From NCBI GenBank assembly GCA_002087915.1, contig LWDP01000036.1, positions 1-24,094 on the forward strand: DNA of 24,094 bases, in the 5' to 3' direction. This document shows, piece after piece, positions 15,380 to 22,525 of the stretch (positions within the stretch are counted from its first letter, which is position 1; each line of letters opens with the position of its first letter). The translations under genes were made by a program, and so were the position numbers. The notes below the pieces were generated by a model. That model had not been told where the DNA came from. It saw only the letters and a list, made by a program, of their open reading frames with translations, and made no database searches. Origin of the DNA: Enterospora canceri (Eukaryota; Microsporidia; Enterocytozoonidae).

Positions 15380-16165
15380 CTACTTCTTGAATAGCAATCT
15401 AACTGTGTTTTCCTTGACTGCTTCCTGCACACTCTCATATGACATCCTCTTAACCCCTGCTATCACTTCTATTACGTCACTTATAAACGATGGCTCATTC
15501 TCCTTCGCCTTTCGTACAGAAACATATTCTGATGCCGCATAACTCTTTCTAATCAAACAGAATGGACTGTCTGTTTCCACCAGTATCCTGTCAATAGGCA
15601 GTTGTGCTGCTAGATCTGTATTTTGCCTAAGACTGCATCCATTCAATCCAATATACAGTCCTAATTCAACCAACTTCTTTGCTTCTTTAATTGTACCAGT
15701 GTAGCTGTGTACTACACCTGTGATTCCTGGATACACCCTGATCATTTTATAGAAGTCATCAAATGCATCTCTTTGGTGGAATAAATACGGCACATTCATC
15801 CCATATAACTCCAACTGCCTTCTGAATACACGTTTCTGGTCCATTTTGTTACCACTTCTGCAATAATCAAGCCCACACTCTCCAATAGCAACAACATGTT
15901 CTCTATTAGACAATATGAAGTCACTCAGGTTATCCAAACCACTTTCTGCTTCATCCTTATCAATGTGGTTTGGATGTACCCCAGCACACATCACCGCCTT
16001 GTACTCCTTACACAGTTCCAGTACTTTTGTACTGCTTTCCATGTCACATCCTATAAATAGACATGTTACCTCATTCTCTGTTGCCCTATCCATTATCTTA
16101 TCCAATGCATCCTTCTTGTAGTACGTTGGATTCACTGCTATGTCAAATACGCGTGTTTCCCTCAT
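15380..16165 (-). CDS. TatD-family metal-dependent deoxyribonuclease (TATDN1-like)
   Basis: A 261-residue TIM-barrel hydrolase of the TatD family. Visible: VFDIAVNPT near the start (TATDN1 has IDIGINLT in place of the DxHxH of bacterial TatD), CAGVHPNH, IGECGLDYCR with the metal-ligand glutamate, LFHQRDAFDDF and VVHSYTGT with ligand histidines, GLNGCSLR, and ILVETDSPF with the catalytic aspartate. TatD enzymes are 3'-5' exonucleases/AP-type nucleases linked to DNA repair and apoptosis-like DNA degradation. The length fits the family (about 260-300). A longer frame to 16603 exists, but its extra 146 residues are serine-rich antisense of the CENP-C gene; the ATG at 16165 begins directly at the domain. 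Confidence 0.88.
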   Translation of the reverse strand: MRETRVFDIAVNPTYYKKDALDKIMDRATENEVTCLFIGCDMESSTKVLELCKEYKAVMCAGVHPNHIDKDEAESGLDNLSDFILSNREHVVAIGECGLDYCRSGNKMDQKRVFRRQLELYGMNVPYLFHQRDAFDDFYKMIRVYPGITGVVHSYTGTIKEAKKLVELGLYIGLNGCSLRQNTDLAAQLPIDRILVETDSPFCLIRKSYAASEYVSVRKAKENEPSFISDVIEVIAGVKRMSYESVQEAVKENTVRLLFKK

Positions 16166-16187
16166 ATTTTGGTTACTGAAATACCCC
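16166..16187. promoter_or_regulatory. 22-bp divergent start region TatD/CENP-C
   Basis: Only 22 bp separate the minus-strand TatD ATG from the plus-strand CENP-C-like ATG. ATACCCC directly precedes the plus-strand ATG; the minus side has only an ACC. Core promoter elements must overlap the coding sequences. Confidence 0.55.
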
Positions 16188-17318
16188 ATGAAAAAGACGT
16201 ATAGGCCACTGAAAAGGATAATTGAGAATGTAGAACGATACAAGAACAAAGTGGTTGACATGGAGAGCATGCTGAAGATAAAGAGGGATGCAGATGGAAT
16301 AGAAAACATAGATGAGTATTGGAGTGCAGCTGGGAAGATACTGGAGACATCCCAGGTCATGGGAACAGAGGAGTGTGTGAAGATGCTTGAGGAGAATAAC
16401 AAATGCATGAATGACGATAAGCATAAACTAGAAACAAACAAAGTTGATGAGTCAATTAGGAAGCCACTTTCAATGGATGGAATTGAGTTTAGTGCTGAGA
16501 CAGTTGACCTACAGAATGCATTTATCAAGACATCAATCATCAAGGAAGAGACAGATTGCAGTGATTTGGAAGCAGGGGCCATAAAGGAGCAGATAAAAAT
16601 CAAGGATTCTGAGGAGTTTGTGATACCAAAGTATATTGAAGATGAAGTAGATAATGAGATTGACTTTGGAGATGAATTTGGTCACAATGTGTCTGTTCAG
16701 AATGATGCATTGGAAGACGAAACCATCCATATTGCCGCTAATCACGTGGAGCCTGACAACTTCGATAAGTCTGACACACAAAACAGTCAATTGAAAAATG
16801 AGAAACAAGAAGAAAACAAAATGGCACGAATGAAATTAACACGACCAAGAAAGACACCCGTAAAGAAGAGAGTCAGAGACTCGCCAAAGAAAGCAGCTAA
16901 AAAGACAGCAATAAAGACAAGAAAGACAAAGGCTGTTTCTGGGGTACAGAGAAAACAAAAAAGGCTAATTAGGCCACTTCCATCCATTTCGAAGTCGATT
17001 CTGAATAACAGCCTGGATGCCACCCCAAGAAAAACAGCCCCTAAAACCACAGTCTCCAACTGCTTCAAAGTGGTCAAAATCAGCAGTGACTTTAAGAATG
17101 CGATATTGTACCTGGAACAGGAGGCCTACACGCACATGCACACTGCCGAAACAAACATGACATTCTTCGTGGAGAAGGGGACTGTTGCTGCCACCATCAA
17201 CAACAAAGAGCACAGTTATAAGTCAGAGGAGTCATTTACAGTTGATAAGAATGACCGATACAAGGTGACTGGCAAGTCACAAGGTGGAACCACCCTGAAT
17301 GTGGTCTATTTGAGGTAG
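16188..17318 (+). CDS. CENP-C/Mif2-like kinetochore protein
   Basis: A 376-residue protein. The C-terminal 85 residues form a cupin-like domain typical of CENP-C/Mif2: FKVVKIS...AILYLEQEAYTHMHTAE, MTFFVEKGTVAATIN, SFTVDKNDRYKV, TLNVVYLR. In Mif2 the same order gives homodimerisation. The N-terminus has basic residues and NIDEYWSAA, reminiscent of the Mif2 N-terminal region that contacts the Mis12 complex. The middle is acidic (about 100-205), then strongly basic with PRKTP and PKKAAKK repeats (about 220-280), consistent with DNA or nucleosome binding. I do not see the CENP-C signature RRSxRxxxxPxxYW. CENP-C links CENP-A nucleosomes to the outer kinetochore. The start is supported by ATACCCC. 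An upstream open extension overlaps TatD and is rejected. Confidence 0.65.
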   Translation: MKKTYRPLKRIIENVERYKNKVVDMESMLKIKRDADGIENIDEYWSAAGKILETSQVMGTEECVKMLEENNKCMNDDKHKLETNKVDESIRKPLSMDGIEFSAETVDLQNAFIKTSIIKEETDCSDLEAGAIKEQIKIKDSEEFVIPKYIEDEVDNEIDFGDEFGHNVSVQNDALEDETIHIAANHVEPDNFDKSDTQNSQLKNEKQEENKMARMKLTRPRKTPVKKRVRDSPKKAAKKTAIKTRKTKAVSGVQRKQKRLIRPLPSISKSILNNSLDATPRKTAPKTTVSNCFKVVKISSDFKNAILYLEQEAYTHMHTAETNMTFFVEKGTVAATINNKEHSYKSEESFTVDKNDRYKVTGKSQGGTTLNVVYLR

Positions 17319-17347
17319 TCATCAATTTATTGCTCAAATGCACAATT

Positions 17348-17767
17348 CTACTCCGGAAAACTCAGATTTGCCTCGTAGAACTCAATCAGTCTGATTGGCG
17401 CCTTAGAATGAATTTCTGCTGCATTACATACGCCCTTCTTCCCATCAACAGTCACGTACTCCACTTCCAGACTTCCGCTGTTGCTTCTGCTTACGCTCAC
17501 CACCTTTTTGATGATGTCGTCCCACTCATTTGTTACCTGAAGCCTGAACATCTTTTCAGGCCTCTTCTTTTCAGGCACTTTCTTCTTTCTCTTATTCTCC
17601 TCGTATTCGCGTACCATGTCGTCACAGAACATGTTGTTCTCGTCCTCCCACGTGCACTCGCTCTCAGGATACCCAACCCACTTGATCAGGTACTGCTTCT
17701 TTCCCTTTATTGTTCTGTCTTTGATGATTCGCTCCACATCGTAAATTTTTTCATCTGAACATGACAT
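17348..17767 (-). CDS. HP1/Swi6-like protein (chromo and chromoshadow domains)
   Basis: A 139-residue protein with both HP1 domains. The chromodomain is at residues 8-55, YDVERIIKDRTIKGKKQYLIKWVGYPESECTWE, and carries all three aromatic cage residues (Y9, W30, Y33) needed to read methylated H3K9. A short basic linker (KRKKKVPEKKRPEK) follows, then a chromoshadow domain ending IRLIEFYEANLSF, like the PQVVIxFYExRL helix used for dimerisation. HP1 packs heterochromatin. The start ATG at 17767 follows TTTACCCC immediately; a longer frame to 17857 is less likely. It converges with CENP-C, 29 bp between stops. Confidence 0.92.
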   Translation of the reverse strand: MSCSDEKIYDVERIIKDRTIKGKKQYLIKWVGYPESECTWEDENNMFCDDMVREYEENKRKKKVPEKKRPEKMFRLQVTNEWDDIIKKVVSVSRSNSGSLEVEYVTVDGKKGVCNAAEIHSKAPIRLIEFYEANLSFPE

Positions 17768-17880
17768 GGGGTAAATTTGACAGGGGTTTTGAAACATTCC
17801 ACTTCTCATTTTGCCACTCCACTCTTCCGGTTCCACCTGAGACTCCATTATGCACAACTTATTCCATCAATATTTGACCC
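17768..17880. promoter_or_regulatory. 113-bp divergent start region HP1 / type II membrane protein
   Basis: Both genes start with CCC-type signals at the ATG: TTTACCCC on the minus strand and TTTGACCC on the plus strand. The pair of near-identical start contexts defines both starts. Confidence 0.5.
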
Positions 17881-18864
17881 ATGCAAACTGAAAAATATCT
17901 ATCAAACCAATCAAGAAAGAAAAACCACGTCTTATACGGTCTGATGACACTTGGATTCATGGTAGTCCTCATTGTGGTACTGGTCGCAGTCCAGTCCTCG
18001 TACAAGCACCTGATGAAGGAGTATACTGATTCTGAAACCGATCTCCAGAAGGAGCTCAGCCTAATCGGTGGAGTATTGGATACGAAGAGAAGTCATCTCA
18101 GTCGAGCATCCAATCGCCTTGAGAAACTCAACCACATTGATGAATGTGAGAAGTACTCACTCTTCTTCTACCTTGATAAACGAATTGATGGCACATTTGA
18201 CATGCACGAAAATAGGTTGGATCAGCGTATCAAAAAGTACAAGACGATGATGGAACTTGGGAGGGAGCAGCTGGCTGAGACCAGAAAGACGAATTCGTCA
18301 AGAATAAGGCAGAAATCAACTATTGAAAAAAATAAGGCGAAATTCAGCCTGTTCAAGGGGTTTATGATGACTGAGATGCTCCAAGGCGCCGTCCAAACCA
18401 TCGAGGCTGATCGAACCCGTGTTCGTGGATGGGTGAAGCAGATGGTCACGAAGCACCACGACCTGATGAACGAAACTACGAGCTACGACGACGACATCGA
18501 GGCCACTGGGACGATGGGTGGTCTCAGGCGACTCTACGGCAGAATTGGTGGTGACTCGCCTGGTGATTTTTGGCTATTTGTTGATCACTATATTGATGGG
18601 CTACTTCTGCTTGAGCAGACGATGCTGTACACTAAGAACGTGTATATCACGACAATCTACAGGAGACTTGTTGCTGCACTGCGTGTGATGCATGGGAAGT
18701 ACAACGTGCTGCTCTACATGAGTGGAATGACGAATGTGAGTGGGGATGATCTGATTCAGTTTGGTGGTCGAATTGGAATGGAGATACAAAATGAGTACGA
18801 CAGAATATCAATACCAAAAATAGATGAAGAGAAGTGGGCACAAATTGTATCAGGTGAAAAATAA
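17881..18864 (+). CDS. Type II membrane coiled-coil protein, unknown (first of tandem pair)
   Basis: A 327-residue protein that I do not recognise. A short basic N-terminus is followed by one TM segment (about residues 18-40, MTLGFMVVLIVVLVAV), then heptad-like helices (about 45-90), a basic middle, and a mostly helical C-terminal half with GRIGGDSPGDFWLFVDHYIDGLLLLEQ. There is no cleavable signal, so a signal-anchor topology with the C-terminus in the ER lumen or cell exterior is inferred. TTTGACCC directly precedes the ATG. The next gene on the same strand has the same architecture. It may belong to a lineage-specific family. Confidence 0.75.
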   Translation: MQTEKYLSNQSRKKNHVLYGLMTLGFMVVLIVVLVAVQSSYKHLMKEYTDSETDLQKELSLIGGVLDTKRSHLSRASNRLEKLNHIDECEKYSLFFYLDKRIDGTFDMHENRLDQRIKKYKTMMELGREQLAETRKTNSSRIRQKSTIEKNKAKFSLFKGFMMTEMLQGAVQTIEADRTRVRGWVKQMVTKHHDLMNETTSYDDDIEATGTMGGLRRLYGRIGGDSPGDFWLFVDHYIDGLLLLEQTMLYTKNVYITTIYRRLVAALRVMHGKYNVLLYMSGMTNVSGDDLIQFGGRIGMEIQNEYDRISIPKIDEEKWAQIVSGEK

Positions 18865-18872
18865 CTATAAAC

Positions 18873-19084
18873 AGAATGATGTATTTTCACTCTACTTACT
18901 CTACTTACCACTATTCTTACTACCATACTAGTTACTATTCTTACTATTCTACCCTACTTACTATTCTTGCTACTATTCTTACCACTATTCTTACTACTAT
19001 TCTTACTACTATTCTTACTACCCTACTAGTTACTATTCTTACTATTTCACCCTACTTACCCTACTTACTATTTTCACCCTAATA
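18873..19084. repeat. CTAC/ACTATTCTT low-complexity spacer
   Basis: This spacer is built from imperfect units such as ACTATTCTT and CTACTTA. An exact 14-mer TAGTTACTATTCTT occurs twice. It lies between the two tandem membrane-protein genes and ends with TTTCACCCT just upstream of the next ATG. A frame runs open through it but only reads the repeat as Tyr/Thr/Ile-rich sequence. Confidence 0.8.
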
Positions 19085-19089
19085 ATTTA

Positions 19090-20205
19090 ATGGAATTCAA
19101 AACCAACAGAGAAAAGTGCACTCTCTACGCAGTGGCAATTGCCGTGCTGATACTTGGTCTCATTCTCACCCACTGCTTCCTGAAGTACAAGATCCACCAG
19201 TTTGAAAAGCGCATTGCTTCCCTACGAATGCAGAAAGATGAGACTGAAACTGAGCTGAGCCAAGTCACCCAGGAACTCCACCAGGTGAAGCAGGCAGTAT
19301 CGAAAATTGAGACGAGTGAACTCGACATGCTTGAAATAATCAAAAGAGTTCTGGCTGAGCTGNTCCACCAGTTTGAAAAGCGCATTGCTTCCCTACGAAT
19401 GCAGAAAGATGAGACTGAAACTGAGCTGAGCCAAGTCACCCAGGAACTCCACCAGGTGAAGCAGGCAGTATCGAAAATTGAGACGAGTGAACTCGACATG
19501 CTTGAAATAATCAAAAGAGTTCTGGCTGAGCTGAAGAGCGATGCAAAGAAGGAGGAGGAGAAGCTGGTCAATCACAGGCGGATGTTCATGTCCCTTGACA
19601 ACAATGTTCTTCTTGATGATCTGACCACAATAATGACCAGAAGCAAGGAGGTGCAGAGCAAGGAGGTGCAGAGCAAGATGACGTGTGAGGGCCACATCCA
19701 CAGTGTGCTCACCTTCAAGGAGATACCGACTGACTGCTTCATCAAGGGCTGCTTCTCGCAGCCTGCATCGAAGGAGATGCTCCTTCTCTTCCGGAAGAAG
19801 CTCATGAGTCCAATAGTCAACAACAACGATGGAAGCAAGCTGACCAAGGAGCAGCTTTCGGCAGCAATTGATCTCCACCTTGGTGATAAGGTGAAGGAGA
19901 AGTACAAGAAGAGCATTGATCAGTTTGAGAAGACGGTTGTGATGCTGGAGACTGATCCATCGAAGTACTACGGTGACTTCAGGAGTCAGTCAAAAAGGTA
20001 CAGTGATAGGGAGACCAAGTTGTACGAGACAGCCACTCGGATTGAGCATCTACGACACCAACTGGCGTCGTACGGGAGGATGATGCAGAATTCAGTGATT
20101 CCACCACTGCAGGAGATCGATAGCATCAACATGGAAGTGAAGAGGAACGTACTGGGGATGGTGAAAGCACTATTTGATGAAATGATTGAAACAGGGAGGT
20201 TATAA
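19090..20205 (+). CDS. Type II membrane coiled-coil protein, unknown (second of tandem pair; contains N-split duplication)
   Basis: As given, 371 codons including one ambiguous codon. N-terminal basic residues, then one TM segment (about residues 12-30, VAIAVLILGLILTHCFL), then a strong coiled coil (QFEKRIASLRMQKDETETEL..., ELHQVKQAVSKIE) and a helical C-terminal half. A perfect 170-bp duplication flanks an N; removing one copy plus the N leaves 314 residues in the same frame. A short tandem SKEVQSKEVQSK also occurs. The topology matches the gene before it. The function is unknown. CACCCT lies about 15 bp upstream of the ATG, and AATAAAG occurs twice about 30-45 bases after the stop. Confidence 0.7.
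   Translation: MEFKTNREKCTLYAVAIAVLILGLILTHCFLKYKIHQFEKRIASLRMQKDETETELSQVTQELHQVKQAVSKIETSELDMLEIIKRVLAELXHQFEKRIASLRMQKDETETELSQVTQELHQVKQAVSKIETSELDMLEIIKRVLAELKSDAKKEEEKLVNHRRMFMSLDNNVLLDDLTTIMTRSKEVQSKEVQSKMTCEGHIHSVLTFKEIPTDCFIKGCFSQPASKEMLLLFRKKLMSPIVNNNDGSKLTKEQLSAAIDLHLGDKVKEKYKKSIDQFEKTVVMLETDPSKYYGDFRSQSKRYSDRETKLYETATRIEHLRHQLASYGRMMQNSVIPPLQEIDSINMEVKRNVLGMVKALFDEMIETGRL
19193..19533 (+). repeat. Perfect 170-bp direct duplication split by one N
   Basis: Bases 19193-19362 and 19364-19533 are identical, separated by a single N at 19363. The unit plus N is 171 bases, so the frame is kept. Most likely two contig ends that overlap but were not merged. Confidence 0.9.
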
Positions 20206-20464
20206 TGGTGGTAGTTGTAGTAGTGGTAGTTAGATAATAAAGTATAATAAAGTATTGTTGAGAGCATCTTGTAGAGTGAAAGGTTTATTCATAAGGATAG
20301 GGGTTCTTAGGAACCTAGAATATAGGCACTTCCCAACAAGTATAATATATTTCTACCTATAATATTATTGTTACCACTATAATATATTTCTACCTACTAT
20401 TTCTACTATAATTGTCACTACCTATAATATCACTACCTACTATTGCCACTACCTACTAATATCA
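20206..20464. repeat. Convergent spacer of GTAG/CTAC and ATAATAT low-complexity sequence
   Basis: 259 bp between convergent stops. Just after the plus gene the plus strand reads GTAGTTGTAGTAGTGGTAG. From about 20340 it changes to CTACCTATAATAT-type units up to the minus gene's stop, which read as GTAG on the minus strand. AATAAAG occurs twice near 20235-20250. No gene is seen. Confidence 0.75.
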
Positions 20465-22507
20465 CTACCCAACATTAGTAACTATCTCTTCTTCTGGTAT
20501 TTCTATTCTCCTACTCCTCACGTCTCTCTTGTTTACTACTCGTGCACCCAGAAAGAGTGATCCACAGAATATCACTGCCAATGCGTACAGAAACATCCTG
20601 AACTGGTGGGACGAGAAGTGATCGAAATCCTGGAAGTAGATTCCAGCAGTTGTGATTGATAGGAGTGTCCATGAAATGTGGAATATTGGCACCACCAAAA
20701 GTGCATCGTATCGAACCAGAGCACGATTCAGCCAGTAAATTTGCAGAAGGGTGCAAATGACGACTGAGGATGCAAAGAGGAGGGTGCTCCTGTGAAGGAG
20801 ACTGGCGGTGTCACCGCCTATGCCACGGGAGATGATCTCACCGAGGCTCTTGATGCTGAGGGTGGTGAACGATGCGATGAGGCTGCTGAGACCGACGTAG
20901 GCGAGGACCATCAGGTGCTGGCAGGTGAAGGAGTCCTCGTCGAAGAAGAGGCGATTCACCCTGAGAATGCGGTTGAATGGGTCACCGTGGTAGTCCCAGT
21001 CCGAGTTGGCCTCGACGAACTTGACGTAGAGGAAGATGGCCAGNAGAAGGGTGCAAATGACGACTGAGGATGCAAAGAGGAGGGTGCTCCTGTGAAGGAG
21101 ACTGGCGGTGTCACCGCCTATGCCACGGGAGATGATCTCACCGAGGCTCTTGATGCTGAGGGTGGTGAACGATGCGATGAGGCTGCTGAGACCGACGTAG
21201 GCGAGGACCATCAGGTGCTGGCAGGTGAAGGAGTCCTCGTCGAAGAAGAGGCGATTCACCCTGAGAATGCGGTTGAATGGGTCACCGTGGTAGTCCCAGT
21301 CCGAGTTGGCCTCGACGAACTTGACGTAGAGGAAGATGGCCAGAATTGATGCAAGAACGAGACCAAACCAAATGAGAGCCTGTGGCCTCCAGTAGAGTTT
21401 GACTAGTTCGCAGAAGGAGTAGACGGTGTGTGACTTTGAGGTGGATGCGACGAGGATGGTCGATCCGACTGAGACGAGGACGATGGCGACGCCGTCCTTC
21501 CAGGAGAAGATCTCGTCGTTGATGAGGGGGGCAAAGAGGGAGTTGGAGACGAGGCCAGTTGCAGAGAGGCCGGCCATGAGCGACTGGTTTCCGAAGACGT
21601 AGGCGGCGAATGAGACGGCCTTTCCGATGGCGTAGACTGCGACACCGAGGCCGAGGGTGTTTGCGAATGCGCCTGCGACTGGGACGTAGGTGCGACGGTA
21701 CGAGAGTTTCTGGAGGTTGATTCCGACGTTGATGAGGACGTTGCCTGAGACGGAGCAGAAGACGGCGACGATCCACGACCTCTCGCGCCTGTCGAGGCAG
21801 CGAGGTGCTCCCTCTGCCATGCGACACTCCTGCGAGTGGCCGCAGCCTGAGAGGAGGCCTGGTCGATTTGGGTTGCAGTCACCGAAAGGCGGTGTCTCCC
21901 TGCAGCAGAAGGTGCTGGGCGAAATGGCCCTGAATCCGATTCGGCACTCGATTTGGCCACTGCACTTGGCCGAGCAGGCGAGTGGGCCAAAGAAGCCGTG
22001 GGAGGCGCACTCTTCCGGGAAGTGGCAGGGCATTCCCGGGCCACGAAGTGGAAGGCAGCGGCCACGGACGCAGTGGGCCGAGTTGAAGTCGGGGATCGTC
22101 GTCAGGCGGCAGTCTGCGTCGATGCGACAGGTCGGAAGGGTGNAGCCTGAGAGGAGGCCTGGTCGATTTGGGTTGCAGTCACCGAAAGGCGGTGTCTCCC
22201 TGCAGCAGAAGGTGCTGGGCGAAATGGCCCTGAATCCGATTCGGCACTCGATTTGGCCACTGCACTTGGCCGAGCAGGCGAGTGGGCCAAAGAAGCCGTG
22301 GGAGGCGCACTCTTCCGGGAAGTGGCAGGGCATTCCCGGGCCACGAAGTGGAAGGCAGCGGCCACGGACGCAGTGGGCCGAGTTGAAGTCGGGGATCGTC
22401 GTCAGGCGGCAGTCTGCGTCGATGCGACAGGTCGGAAGGGTGGTACCCAATTCACGTAACTCACCCATGTCACCTACGACTACATTCGCGTATTCCAAAA
22501 TGTCCAT
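20465..22507 (-). CDS. NIPA-type magnesium transporter with N-terminal cysteine-rich domain (two N-split duplications)
   Basis: As given, 680 codons with two ambiguous codons; removing one copy of each duplication gives 480 residues. The C-terminal part is a NIPA/DMT-fold transporter: SVSGNVLINVGINLQKLSYRR (TM1), SFAAYVFGNQSLMAGLSATGL, LINDEIFSWKDG, VSVGSTILVA, and a last block with NRALVRYDALLVVPIFH. NIPA proteins move Mg2+ across plasma or endosomal membranes. The N-terminal 130 residues (collapsed form) hold about 15 cysteines in patterns such as CRIDADC and C-V-R-G-R-C, like EB/dickkopf-type disulfide modules. No signal peptide precedes it, and the upstream gene ends 18 bp away. The gene is clearly GC-richer than most of the window. 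No CCC motif is seen at the ATG. Confidence 0.8.
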   Translation of the reverse strand: MDILEYANVVVGDMGELRELGTTLPTCRIDADCRLTTIPDFNSAHCVRGRCLPLRGPGMPCHFPEECASHGFFGPLACSAKCSGQIECRIGFRAISPSTFCCRETPPFGDCNPNRPGLLSGXTLPTCRIDADCRLTTIPDFNSAHCVRGRCLPLRGPGMPCHFPEECASHGFFGPLACSAKCSGQIECRIGFRAISPSTFCCRETPPFGDCNPNRPGLLSGCGHSQECRMAEGAPRCLDRRERSWIVAVFCSVSGNVLINVGINLQKLSYRRTYVPVAGAFANTLGLGVAVYAIGKAVSFAAYVFGNQSLMAGLSATGLVSNSLFAPLINDEIFSWKDGVAIVLVSVGSTILVASTSKSHTVYSFCELVKLYWRPQALIWFGLVLASILAIFLYVKFVEANSDWDYHGDPFNRILRVNRLFFDEDSFTCQHLMVLAYVGLSSLIASFTTLSIKSLGEIISRGIGGDTASLLHRSTLLFASSVVICTLXLAIFLYVKFVEANSDWDYHGDPFNRILRVNRLFFDEDSFTCQHLMVLAYVGLSSLIASFTTLSIKSLGEIISRGIGGDTASLLHRSTLLFASSVVICTLLQIYWLNRALVRYDALLVVPIFHISWTLLSITTAGIYFQDFDHFSSHQFRMFLYALAVIFCGSLFLGARVVNKRDVRSRRIEIPEEEIVTNVG
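20745..21343. repeat. Perfect 299-bp direct duplication split by one N (transporter TM region)
   Basis: Bases 20745-21043 and 21045-21343 are identical, with N at 21044. The offset is 300 bases, so the reading frame is kept. Taken literally, it would double several TM helices of the NIPA domain. Confidence 0.9.
21844..22442. repeat. Perfect 299-bp direct duplication split by one N (cysteine-rich region)
   Basis: Bases 21844-22142 and 22144-22442 are identical, with N at 22143. The offset is again exactly 300 bases. It would double the cysteine-rich N-terminal domain. The equal length to the other duplication points to a fixed assembly parameter. Confidence 0.9.
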
Positions 22508-22525
22508 GATTTGTTTACGTCTGTT

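Noticed and set aside
16166..16603. N-terminal 146-residue extension of TatD
   Set aside because: It is Ser/Leu-rich antisense of the CENP-C-like gene; the TatD domain begins directly at the internal ATG at 16165.
18876..19082. Tyr/Thr-rich 68-codon frame between the tandem membrane-protein genes
   Set aside because: It only reads through low-complexity CTAC/ATTCTT repeats.
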